Positions 17,515 to 25,253 of a stretch of 64,000 nucleotides of DNA are shown one piece after another (positions within the stretch are counted from its first letter, which is position 1; each line of letters starts with the position of its first letter). The stretch is from Hymenobacter canadensis. GTDB lineage: Bacteria; Bacteroidota; Bacteroidia; Cytophagales; Hymenobacteraceae. The notes below the pieces were generated by a model. The model saw nothing but the letters and a program-made list of their open reading frames with translations. It had not been told where the DNA came from and did no database searches. The stretch covers positions 310,001 through 374,000 of the forward strand of contig NZ_CP114768.1 of NCBI RefSeq assembly GCF_027359925.1. Reading direction: 5' to 3'. The position numbers were made by a program, and so were the translations under genes.

Positions 17515-18837
17515 TCAGCCCACCACCAGCAGATCCTCCAGTCGGGTGGTAAACGCCTGGCTTTTGTGCTGGGCTTTGCCCTGCCAGGGGGCGGACTGGC
17601 CGGCGGCAGTCACCGTGGCGGCGGGGCGCACGGTGCCGCGGCCGAACTGCCGGTTAAGGGCGTCGAGGCTGCGCATAAGCTGTTGGGCGCGAACGTCAGA
17701 AAGAGGGTTTGTAGCCGTTGATGAAGCGGGCGCAAACAAACTCAGCTGCTGGCCCCGGCCGGGGCGCTCCAGGCCGTCGAGCACCACGCCGGCCTTGACG
17801 TAGACGCGGCCGGGCTCGTAGAGCCGCTCCAGCATCCGGCGGGCGTAGGCCAGCAGCTGGAGCGTGTCACTGGTGGGGCCGCCGGGCAGCGTGAGCGTGG
17901 TGGAACGGGTGTAGGGCGGCGGTACGCGGGTATCGTAGCGGTCCTGGCTGAGGTACACGGTGAGGATATGGGCCTGGTCACCCTGGGCGCGCAGCTTCTC
18001 GGCGGCGCGGCTGAGGTAGGTGGCCATGGCGCCCCACAGGTCGTCGAAGGCGGTGAGGCGCTGCCCAAAGGAGCGGGAGCAGCTGATGCTTTTGCGGGCC
18101 AGGGTGCCGTCTTCGGAAGGATTCAGGTCCTGGCAGGGCTGGCCCAGCAGCTCCTGCACCAGCCGCCAGCCCACCACTCCCCCGAGGTGTTTGCGGGCCC
18201 AGGCCTCGGACACCTGACTCAGCTCCCAGGCTGTGCGGATGCCATGGGTGGCGAGCTTGCCGGCATACTGGTAACCAATGCCCCAGACGTCGGCCACGGG
18301 CAGGGCGCGCAGGGCCCGCTCGCGGCGGCTGGCGGTATCGAGGCGCAGGACACCCTGCAGCTCGGGGTGCTTCTTGGCCAGGCGGTTGGCGACCTTGGCC
18401 AGCGTTTTGGTGGGCGCCACGCCCACGCAGGTGGGGATGCCGGTGCAGGCCAGCACGTCGCGGCGGATGGCCTGGACGCGGGTGTCGAGGGTGCCGCAGT
18501 AAGTGGTGAGGCCGTGCAGGTCGAGGAAGGCCTCGTCGATGCTGTACACCTCCACCGCGGGGGCGTGGGCCGCCAGGCGGGCCATAACGCGGCGGCTCAT
18601 GTCGCCATAGAGGGCGTAGTTGGAGCTGAGGGCGTGGCCCTGGTGGTGGCGTAGCAGCTCGCGCACCTCAAAGAACGGCGCGCCCATGGGAATGCCGAGC
18701 TGTTTGGCCTCGGCCGAGCGGCTCACGACGTTGCCGTCGTTGTTGCTCAGCACCACGACGGGGCGGTTGTCGAGCCGGGGCTGGAAAACCCGCTCGCAGC
18801 TGACGTAGAAGTTATTGCAGTCGACGAGGCCGTACAT
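17515..18837 (-). CDS. umuC: Y-family DNA polymerase V catalytic subunit UmuC
   Basis: 440 residues, near the usual ~420. It starts MYGLVDCNNFYVSCERVFQP with the first metal Asp, has VVLSNNDGNVVSRSAEAKQL, and the palm motif VYSIDEAFLDL with the other catalytic acids. Next are the thumb helix-hairpin-helix (ALPVADVWGIGYQYAGKLA) and little-finger region (ISCSRSFGQRL). The C-terminus QSAPWQGKAQHKSQAFTTRL matches a relic at about 37695-37790. UmuC with UmuD' makes an error-prone translesion polymerase during DNA damage. Downstream of umuD with a 139-base spacer that holds an interspersed-repeat-like sequence, so coupling is looser than in most umuDC operons. Confidence 0.95.
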   Translation of the reverse strand: MYGLVDCNNFYVSCERVFQPRLDNRPVVVLSNNDGNVVSRSAEAKQLGIPMGAPFFEVRELLRHHQGHALSSNYALYGDMSRRVMARLAAHAPAVEVYSIDEAFLDLHGLTTYCGTLDTRVQAIRRDVLACTGIPTCVGVAPTKTLAKVANRLAKKHPELQGVLRLDTASRRERALRALPVADVWGIGYQYAGKLATHGIRTAWELSQVSEAWARKHLGGVVGWRLVQELLGQPCQDLNPSEDGTLARKSISCSRSFGQRLTAFDDLWGAMATYLSRAAEKLRAQGDQAHILTVYLSQDRYDTRVPPPYTRSTTLTLPGGPTSDTLQLLAYARRMLERLYEPGRVYVKAGVVLDGLERPGRGQQLSLFAPASSTATNPLSDVRAQQLMRSLDALNRQFGRGTVRPAATVTAAGQSAPWQGKAQHKSQAFTTRLEDLLVVG

Positions 18838-18879
18838 GGGTGGTTGCTAGTGGATAGTTGTTAGTTGCTGGTTGTCAGT

Positions 18880-18965
18880 GCTTAGGCGCAACGAAGCGGT
18901 AGAGATGCTTGGCTACGCCGACCTTCGGTTCGGCAGGCGGACGCTAGATCAGGCATGACGGACTG
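18880..18965. repeat. Possible interspersed (REP-like) element between umuD and umuC
   Basis: GGCGCAACGAAGCGGTAGAG ... CGCTAGATCAGGCATGACG with an internal hairpin CCGACCTTCGGTTCGG. The wording resembles the intergenic repeats scattered in Hymenobacter chromosomes, which I recall but cannot verify here; only one copy lies in this window. Confidence 0.35.
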
Positions 18966-18976
18966 GTGCAGATTAT

Positions 18977-19444
18977 CTAGTCGCGGCTGCGGAGCAGGGC
19001 CGTGAGCTTGCCGGGGATGAGTTCGTGCACGACGTGGGTTACCACGCCCCAGATGCGCAGATTGTCGGGCTCGGTGATTTCGTAGTCGGCGTAGGCCGGG
19101 TTTTCGGCCTGCAGCCACCAGCTGGTGCCGCGGCGCACCAGGCGCTTGACGGTGCACTCGCCCTCCACCACAGCCACCACGATGTGGTTGTGGTCGGCTT
19201 CGAGGTGCTTGTCGACGGCCAGCAGATCGCCGGCGTGGATTTCCGCGCCCCGCATGCTCTCGCCCGACACCCGGATCAGGTACGTGGCCTCGGGGTGGCG
19301 GAACAGAATGCGGTTGAGGTCAAACAGTTCCTCCAGCTCGTCGGAGGCCGGCGAGGGGAAGCCGGCGGGCACCAGGGAGGCAAATACGGGCAGCCACAAC
19401 GTGGTGGTCGGCTCACCTACTTCGAATAGTTCGATGGACGTCAT
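18977..19444 (-). CDS. umuD: UmuD-like S24 self-cleaving SOS protein
   Basis: 155 residues from ATG at 19444. An upstream in-frame start would overlap the promoter. The likely cleavage site is Ala27-Gly28 (SLVPAGFPSP), matching the small-residue/Gly site of UmuD. The Ser-Lys dyad is Ser63 (RVSGESMRGAEIHAGD) and Lys100 (GECTVKRL). RecA filaments trigger self-cleavage, and the dimer of the trimmed form joins UmuC. It lies just upstream of umuC on the same strand. A motif repeated at 19480 and 19625 sits in front of it and may be its operator. Confidence 0.92.
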   Translation of the reverse strand: MTSIELFEVGEPTTTLWLPVFASLVPAGFPSPASDELEELFDLNRILFRHPEATYLIRVSGESMRGAEIHAGDLLAVDKHLEADHNHIVVAVVEGECTVKRLVRRGTSWWLQAENPAYADYEITEPDNLRIWGVVTHVVHELIPGKLTALLRSRD

Positions 19445-19479
19445 GCGGGGTGGGGAAAGTATAGGGCACGGCAAGTATA

Positions 19480-19641
19480 CTAAAATAGTTAGCAAATAGT
19501 TTTTATCACCGGATTTGTTTGCTGTGAGTTGATCCGCTGATTACCGGATTTTTACGAAATGAAGGCAGTTTCACGTGGCCTTCATCTTTTCTGTATCCAC
19601 CTGTTCAAGCAAATCTATATATCGCTAAAATAACTAGCAAA
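19480..19641. promoter_or_regulatory. Duplicated CTAAAATAnnTAGCAAA motif upstream of umuD, candidate SOS-type operator
   Basis: CTAAAATAGTTAGCAAA at 19480-19496 and CTAAAATAACTAGCAAA at 19625-19641 are identical except for the two central bases. The first begins 36 bases before the umuD start. The pair could be binding sites for a LexA-like or plasmid repressor. No LexA gene is in the window, so this is inferred only from repetition and position. Confidence 0.4.
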
Positions 19642-19973
19642 GGCTTTGCGCGCCGTCAGACGCTAACCCGGAAGCGGGGCACAGTATCAGCCATCAGCGC
19701 ACTGGGAAACGCCAAGCGGGCCTGGCTGGCGGCGAGCTGAGGGAGGCTTGGCGCAAGGCCGGCCGGAAAGCCATCAGGCTCAATACCTGCAAAGACCTAA
19801 TTGCCCGCACCGAGTACCTGACCAACTACAGCTACACCGCGCCCGGCAGAATGCCAGCACAACCAGCCACCAACCAGCAACGGCCTTGTCTGATACTGAA
19901 CTCGCTTATTCCCGTGACGGCCACAGTCCTGCGGGCTCGTCGCCAGGATACCCAACAGCTCCGCGGCAATAAA
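19642..19973. other. 332-bp stretch with a short decayed coding fragment
   Basis: Around 19720-19860 on the plus strand one frame reads GELREAWRKAGRKAIRLN then CKDLIARTEYLTNYSYTAPG, which looks like a real protein segment without start or continuation. I cannot name the family. Nothing else was recognised. Confidence 0.3.
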
Positions 19974-20603
19974 TCAGCTGGTCTTTCCAGGAAAGCAGGG
20001 CGCTGTCCTTGCTGCCGGGTTTCCCAGCAGCGTGCTGACGAAAAACGTGCGGGCAATAACGTAGCTGCGGCCGATAAGCAGCAGTTGGTAGGACGGCGCG
20101 GCGGTTGGGGAAACGTAGTGTTCCCCGGCGGTTTGCCAGTAGGTTTCCACCCCATGCTCAGCGCAGATGGCGGCCACGGCCTGAGCCACGGGAACGGGTA
20201 CGCTTTCCAGGATAATGCCCCCGGTGCGAGAGAGGTCGGGGCGCACGTTATTTGCCGCCAACCGGTGCCACCACATAGCCCAGGTGGCGGGCGCGAAGCT
20301 GTACCAGCCGCCGGCCTGCTTGCGTAGCTCCTGCCGAATGGCCGCCAGCAGGGCCGGCGCGTCGGGGACGTAATGACTGGTAGCCCGCGCCATAAGGTAG
20401 GTCTGGGGCCGGTTGACGCCGTTGAGCAGCGGGTGGTCGTGGTGGAAGGAGACGGGACCGTGGGTGCCGCGCTGCAGCCGGGCGCTAAGCTTGCCCACGA
20501 TATCGATGCGGTGGACTTCGGTAGCGGTGACGAGCTCCAGGTAGGTGGTCTGGGTGTAGCGGATCAGGCCCGAAGGGTAGAGCTGCGCAAATTGCGTCAT
20601 CAT
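19974..20603 (-). CDS. Hypothetical protein
   Basis: 209 residues, start MMTQFAQLYPSGLIRYTQTT. It has no signal peptide or membrane segment. The body is aromatic- and His-rich (PVSFHHDHPLLNGV, GWYSFAPATWAMWWHRLAA) with a Val/Ala-rich helix (VPVPVAQAVAAICAEHGVE). Base composition and length favour a real gene. No motif allows a function. It stands alone between umuD and the relic replicon. Confidence 0.55.
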   Translation of the reverse strand: MMTQFAQLYPSGLIRYTQTTYLELVTATEVHRIDIVGKLSARLQRGTHGPVSFHHDHPLLNGVNRPQTYLMARATSHYVPDAPALLAAIRQELRKQAGGWYSFAPATWAMWWHRLAANNVRPDLSRTGGIILESVPVPVAQAVAAICAEHGVETYWQTAGEHYVSPTAAPSYQLLLIGRSYVIARTFFVSTLLGNPAARTAPCFPGKTS

Positions 20604-20815
20604 GGCTGAAAGCTACGGCGTTTCGGCGTGCGTCGGAAAAGGCAGATCAAGCGTTTTCCAGCTGTCTCGGTAAACTCGGCAACACCCCTCGTGGCAGGCT
20701 AGGTCGCGCCTTCGTCGAAAACAGTGGTGCCGGCCTCAACGGCTGGCCTGGTGCTGCTGCCATGTGCGTAGAGTGCCAGCCTTGCCCTTGAGAGCGGTAA
20801 GCTGAGGCGGCTGGC

Positions 20816-20984
20816 TCAGGGTTTGATCAGCCACTGGATGGCCTGCGCGTCCGTTTCCTGGCGAAAGCTGGCGGAAAGCCATATCCGGGCTAGGTTCTGC
20901 TCGAAGTTCTCATCGGGAATGAGCCTGCGCTGGCGCATGGTTTCGTACATGGCGTGCACGTCGTCAAGCGTGTGCCGCTCCTGC
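20816..20984 (-). pseudogene. C-terminal relic of a third RepB-type initiator
   Basis: Minus-strand translation ending at TGA 20818-20816 reads ERHTLDDVHAMYETMRQRRL ... NFEQNLARIWLSASF ... QWLIKP. It aligns without gaps over most of its length with the C-terminus of the intact RepB at 22335-23558 (RYRLQEVEAMYQTMVAKKL ... SFEEHLQQVYLSQGF ... KWLVKP). An in-frame TAG lies just before Gln-Glu-Arg-His and no upstream similarity continues. It is the tail of a deleted replication initiator; its probable iterons are the repeats at 21066-21304. Confidence 0.75.
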
Positions 20985-21065
20985 TACGCGACGACCGGCT
21001 TGAATAGACAGCCGGGCGACGTTATGCTACAGGGTTTGAAAACGGCAAGTGTATGGCCCCTTTTG

Positions 21066-21304
21066 TGTAGTCATATGGAAGGCTTACGGGCCCTTTTAGA
21101 CTGCTAGTTTCTAGAGTTGGATTTTTAAAAGTGAGATAGCGGAAGGTCAGGTAGGATCGGTCTGCCGGTAGCCAGAGCCGGAAACGAAGGCTATGAGCTG
21201 ACCCCTTTTTTGTAGTCATATGCTCCGGAGCCATCCGGGTCGGCTGGTTTTCTGAATGTTAGAAAGGAGATGCTGTAGGGTAACCCTCTTTTTGTAGTCA
21301 TATG
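21066..21304. repeat. Three direct repeats TGTAGTCATATG, probable iterons of the relic replicon
   Basis: TGTAGTCATATG occurs at 21066-21077, 21211-21222 and 21293-21304, each preceded by a CCC(C)TTTT-type run. Spacing is 145 and 82 bases. They lie beside the RepB relic at 20816-20984 and differ from the iterons of both intact rep genes, so they were probably the binding sites of the lost initiator. Confidence 0.55.
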
Positions 21305-21497
21305 CTGTAGCCTGCTATAGTTCACCAGCGCCGCCCTGCCCGCCACCGCCAGTCGGACGGGGCGCTGAGTTGAGCACCTTTCAATTCCTGCTGGAAGCAG
21401 GGTTAGGCAACGTGGTCGTCATCAGGAAAAAAGCTGGCATGGAGGCTTACCTGCGCCAGTGCGTTCAGGGCCTCTCACTGGGGGAGGAACGGTCTCA

Positions 21498-21852
21498 TCT
21501 ATTACCAAAACCACGACAAGAATCCCGCTCCTCCGCTTAGTCCGTAGAAGATTTTGCTCCCGACGAGCACTCAGCCACCTACATCTGTCTTGGTAAGCGC
21601 GGAGCAGTGCCTCTGCGTGGTTTTGGTAATAGATGCCTGCTCAGTACGGGGTCGGGCCGGCAGGAGTCTGCGTGGTTTTGGTAATAGGTATCCGGCATCC
21701 GATAGGTCGTAAAGCACCTGAACAGAACATCGTTTTCAAAGTATTCAATAGGAATAACAAAATGATATAGAGGCTACTAAGCCGTGTTGTTTAAAGCGTT
21801 CTAATATGTCTGCCTGATTGTTCGCCTGCATCCATCTATTACAAAAACCACG
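21498..21852. repeat. Scattered outlying iterons of the first replicon, both orientations
   Basis: Copies of the TCTATTAC(A/C)AAAACCACG iteron occur at 21498-21515 and 21835-21852 (direct) and at 21616-21633 and 21671-21688 (inverted). They lie 200-550 bases before the main array. Outlying iterons of this kind often act in copy control by handcuffing or incompatibility. The rest of 20985-22048 holds no gene I can support. Confidence 0.65.
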
Positions 21853-22048
21853 ACAGCGGCGGCCCGCCCCCCCGGTGGCCTACCACCTGACCCGGCATGG
21901 TGTTGGTTTTTTTTGGGCACCAGCCCCTTTTTAAAAGCCATTTCTTGAAAAAAACGCCCTGTTTAAACCTTGTTGTTTCCTTACTTTATAAGGTTTATAG
22001 GTTTACAGGGTGCATAACTGCTTGACTTTTAGTTGGTAAAACGCCTCA

Positions 22049-22285
22049 TCTATTACAAGAACCACGAACATCTATTACAAAAACCACGCACACCTATTAC
22101 AAAAGCACGAAGAATCTATTACAGGAACCACGCGAAAATCCGCTTCATCTATTACAAAAACCACGCGCACCTATTACAAAAGCACGAGCATCTATTACAA
22201 AAACCACGCGGGCCGTGCCTGTCGGGGCTGGCGGAAGGGGTAGCGGGCCCACACATCTATTACAAACTTTCTAACTTGTAATAGA
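22049..22285. repeat. Iteron array, probable replication origin (oriV) of the first replicon
   Basis: Seven direct copies of TCTATTACAAAAACCACG or close variants start at 22049, 22071, 22093, 22115, 22148, 22170 and 22191. The spacing is 21-22 bp, two helix turns, with one 33-bp step. Every third unit in each subset is a shorter variant CCTATTACAAAAGCACG. The AT-rich run before the array (21900-22030) could be the melting region. The array ends in an inverted half-site pair just before repB. This is the layout of iteron-controlled theta plasmids. Confidence 0.85.
22256..22285. promoter_or_regulatory. Inverted iteron half-sites before repB, probable autorepression operator
   Basis: TCTATTACAA (22256-22265) and TTGTAATAGA (22276-22285) are exact complements around a 10-base spacer and use the iteron core sequence. 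They end 50 bases before repB. In RepA/RepE-type systems initiator dimers bind such inverted half-sites to repress the rep gene, while monomers bind the iterons. Confidence 0.7.
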
Positions 22286-22334
22286 AAGAGGGTCGTCCAT
22301 CCCGTTCCGGAATGTCCCACCGCCGCTATCCGCT

Positions 22335-23558
22335 ATGCAAGTCACCTTATTTGATGCCCCCCCGCCGGAAGAGCCCGTCAGCAAGATCGTGGTGCAGCAC
22401 AACGCGCTGGTAAACGCGCGCTTTGATTTGTCTACGGTGGAAATGCGCCTGTTCATGGCCATGCTTTCCCGCATCGGGCGCAACGACAGCGAGTTCCGGG
22501 AGATGCGCATTCCGCTCACCGAAATTGTGGCCCTGTCCGGGCGCCGGCCCAGCGGCAAGGACTACCAGCAGGTGGCGGGCATGTGCGACCAGCTGGTGAG
22601 CCGCATCCTGCATATTGAGCGGCCGGATCTGACGCGCAAGAGCCCCCGGCGGTCAGCCTCCCCGGATTTCGACAAGATTCCGCTGATGGCCTACGCCAAG
22701 TACCGGGGCGAGGAAGGGGCGCTCTACGTGCGCTTCAACGATGAGGTGATGCCCTACCTGCTGCAGCTGCAGCGCAACTTCACTAAGGCGCAGGTGGTGC
22801 AGCTGCTCAAGCTCAAGAGCCCCCATTCTTACCGTATCTACTGGCTGCTGAAGGAATACGCCGCCTTCGGCAGCCGGGCCATGGAGGTGGAGGAGCTCAA
22901 GCGCCTGCTCAACCTGGAGGGGCAGTACAAGCAGTTTCCCCTGTTCCGGCTGCGGGTGCTGGACCGGGCCCGGCAGGAGTTGGGCGAGACGGACCTGCCC
23001 TTCACCTACGAGCTGGTGCGGGAAGGCAAATCCGTGTCCGTTATCCGGTTCAATTTTCCGCCCGTGGCCGGCCCGTCCGATCCGGCGCTGGCGGAGGCCT
23101 CCCCGGAAGCGGCCGACTGGGAAGCCGCCTTGCTCCAGGCCGGGCTGGCGGCCAGCAGCCGGGCCACCATTGCCGAACTGGTGGCGCAGGGGCAGGTAAC
23201 GCCGGAGTATGTGCGGTTTGTGGTGCGCACGCAGCGCGACAAGCACCGCCTGGGCAAGGTCAAGAGCCTAGCCGGGTCTATTTTCTCGGCCGTCACCAAA
23301 GGCCACCTGTTAAGCGAGTTCGAGGAAGCGACTCGCCGCGCCCCCGCTACCCGGCCGGCCGCCGTACAAGCGGCGGCGCCCCAGGCCGTGCGGTACCGGC
23401 TGCAGGAAGTGGAAGCCATGTACCAGACCATGGTCGCCAAAAAGCTGCATAAGGGCTGCTCCTTCGAAGAGCACCTGCAGCAGGTGTATCTGAGCCAGGG
23501 CTTTGCCTTGGTGGAGGATGCCGAGCGCGGGAAGTGGCTGGTGAAACCGCAGAGCTGA
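22335..23558 (+). CDS. repB: RepB-family plasmid replication initiator
   Basis: 407 residues starting MQVTLFDAPPPEEPVSKIVV. The segment QHNALVNARFDLSTVEMRLF is the hallmark first winged helix of the Rep_3/RepB family. It is followed by FTKAQVVQLLKLKSPHSYRI (LKS.HS.RIYWLLKEY), typical of the second winged helix. The C-terminal ~60 residues recur in the relic at 20816-20984. The protein should bind the upstream iterons, melt oriV and recruit host helicase. ATG at 22335 is the first start after the operator. High GC, like the surrounding backbone. Confidence 0.93.
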   Translation: MQVTLFDAPPPEEPVSKIVVQHNALVNARFDLSTVEMRLFMAMLSRIGRNDSEFREMRIPLTEIVALSGRRPSGKDYQQVAGMCDQLVSRILHIERPDLTRKSPRRSASPDFDKIPLMAYAKYRGEEGALYVRFNDEVMPYLLQLQRNFTKAQVVQLLKLKSPHSYRIYWLLKEYAAFGSRAMEVEELKRLLNLEGQYKQFPLFRLRVLDRARQELGETDLPFTYELVREGKSVSVIRFNFPPVAGPSDPALAEASPEAADWEAALLQAGLAASSRATIAELVAQGQVTPEYVRFVVRTQRDKHRLGKVKSLAGSIFSAVTKGHLLSEFEEATRRAPATRPAAVQAAAPQAVRYRLQEVEAMYQTMVAKKLHKGCSFEEHLQQVYLSQGFALVEDAERGKWLVKPQS

Positions 23559-23905
23559 TGAGCTGACGTCGCGGTGCAGGGAATGGGCTGCCCACTCGGT
23601 TGCGGACGCGCCTCCGGCTGGTTTTGTGAACGTGCTGCGAAGCCCTGGTCAGGTAGGGTAGGGAATGGCCTTCTGCTGCCCAGAGCTTCGGCGGTCCTGC
23701 ATCGCTGTTCAGTACTCGGTACTTGCTAGCCGAAATCAGCAGCAGAGGAAGCCGCCCCGCAGCATAAGTGTCTGGGTTCGCGTAGTACTACCAGGCGTCG
23801 GCAAGCGCCACTTGGCTTCTGTAACGGACCAAGTGGCGGCACCAGGGCCCGCAGGTGCCGGGAGCCTGCCCGGCGTTCAGTATCCTGCCGTTTTCAATCC
23901 ATTGT
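23559..23905. other. 347-bp spacer after repB, nothing recognised
   Basis: No convincing open frame, repeat or terminator seen. Confidence 0.35.
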
Positions 23906-24382
23906 ATGAATCAGATGAGCTCCGGTCCCTTCGCCATGCCTCCCCACCTGCGACAGGCTCAGCTGGCGCTGGACGCTGCAGGCATTCCCTTGGAGGCCGG
24001 CCTGCAGGCCCTAACCCTGGCTAATGAGTTCTATCACCAGACGCCCCAGGTCAGCCAGACCGATTCGCTGCGGCGGGAACGCAACCAGCTGCAGGATGAA
24101 ATGGAAAGCCTCAGCAGCCAGCTGCAACAGCAGCGGACAACGAACCGTCAACTCGCCGAGCAGTTAGCCTCGGCCCGCCAGCTACCGAAGGAGCACCAGC
24201 AGAAAGCGTATCGTCTGCGCAAACAACTGCGCGCGATGCTGCAGGTGCTTCAGCACCCCCAAGCTCGGGAGCAAACCAAGCTAGCGCGGGTGGAGCACCT
24301 TATCAAGGCTGCCTTAACTGACTCGGGCATCGAGCCCGATACCCCGCACGATGCTGACAGGATGCCCGCCGCGCCGCAATAG
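23906..24382 (+). CDS. Coiled-coil hypothetical protein downstream of repB
   Basis: 158 residues from ATG at 23906 (MNQMSSGPFAMPPHLRQAQL); other Met codons at positions 4 and 11 are possible. Residues ~55-125 form a strong coiled coil (SLRRERNQLQDEMESLSSQL and QLAEQLASARQLPKEHQQKA) with heptad Leu and many Gln and Glu. No catalytic motif. Its position beside a rep gene and its coiled-coil character suggest a plasmid copy-control, partition or filament accessory protein, but that is a guess. Confidence 0.6.
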   Translation: MNQMSSGPFAMPPHLRQAQLALDAAGIPLEAGLQALTLANEFYHQTPQVSQTDSLRRERNQLQDEMESLSSQLQQQRTTNRQLAEQLASARQLPKEHQQKAYRLRKQLRAMLQVLQHPQAREQTKLARVEHLIKAALTDSGIEPDTPHDADRMPAAPQ

Positions 24383-24650
24383 CTGCTCGCAGCCGCACTT
24401 AACTGGCCGGCGAGCACGGACACGAGCACCAGCAGGGGTGAGATAGCCGCTGCCGTCTATTCACGGATCCATCCGCCTTACTACAGCAACCGGATGAAGA
24501 TTACCAAACTGATATAAACGTGTCTGCGGGCAGAAGCTGAAATAGCGTAATTTAAGTTGTAGAAATGCAGTCATTGCATACGGAAAGTCGGTTCCGTAAA
24601 CTACAAACCGTTCTACCACGGCTCTTTAAGGGGCTCTGGCATCCTGAGAA

Positions 24651-24839
24651 ATGAAAAAGACATCCAAAAAACGTCTTCTGGTCGTGCGCCCTACAAGAAG
24701 GATAACTGCTACCTCGGATTCACCGCAGCCTTTCCAGCACCCCATATTTGCCTCAGAGGAAGAATATGATCAGTCCGTTGTGAGCGTCGTGGCCTGGATA
24801 AAGAGCGGGCAAGTGAAAGCCCGCACCCCCGATCTGTAG
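24651..24839 (+). CDS. Small basic hypothetical protein
   Basis: 62 residues: a basic N-terminus (MKKTSKKRLLVVRPTRRI), a Ser/Pro linker and an acidic-to-aliphatic C-terminus (SEEEYDQSVVSVVAWIKSGQ). It has ordinary amino-acid composition and an ATG start, but no family is recognised. It sits alone between the two replicons. The sequence around it (24383-25099) otherwise shows only AT-rich DNA, most marked at 24985-25080, which may be the unwinding region of the second origin. Confidence 0.4.
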   Translation: MKKTSKKRLLVVRPTRRITATSDSPQPFQHPIFASEEEYDQSVVSVVAWIKSGQVKARTPDL

Positions 24840-25099
24840 CGTTGCTATCAACGCCGGATTACGTCCTGACGAAAGACTTTTCAGCGTTGAAATGCATTAA
24901 ATTGATGTATGTACATGAATAGGCCGGTGTGCGAAGCTCTGTTCGCGCAGTCCGGCGGATCCGGGTGATGGACATGTTCTGAAGGCCTATTAAAAAAAAA
25001 TCGAATCGAGCTGTTTTGAGTTTTTGAAGTATTTAAAGGCCTTTTATCTATTTAAGGGTGGTATAACATTCTGGTTAGCAGATAATTGAATTCGTATAG

Positions 25100-25253
25100 A
25101 CCGGAAAAAAAGGCGTGCTGAAGCGGAAAATATGGCGTTAAGACCGGAAGAAAAGGCGTCAACACCGGAAAATACGGCGTCAACACCGGAAAGAAAGGCG
25201 TTAAGGCCGGAAGAAATCAGAAGTCTTCCGTATTATGCGCCATATTTTCCGGT
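25100..25253. repeat. Iteron array of the second replicon, running into the rep reading frame
   Basis: Six direct repeats of consensus ACCGGAAAATANGGCGT start at 25100, 25122, 25143, 25164, 25185 and 25206, spaced 21-22 bp. An inverted copy (CGCCATATTTTCCGGT) lies at 25238-25253. The first possible rep ATG (25132) is inside repeat 2, so repeats 3-6 would be translated as heptapeptides (ALRPEEK, ASTPENT, ASTPERK, ALRPEEI). The unit differs completely from the first origin's iterons, which implies separate initiator specificity. Confidence 0.85.

Noticed and set aside
22033..22281. 82-codon frame with repeated YYKNH units
   Set aside because: It is only the iteron array read as protein; the repeat period and position fit an origin.
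22049..22285. Possible CRISPR array
   Set aside because: Units are 17-18 bp with 3-4 bp spacers and sit before a rep gene; there are no cas genes. These are iterons.
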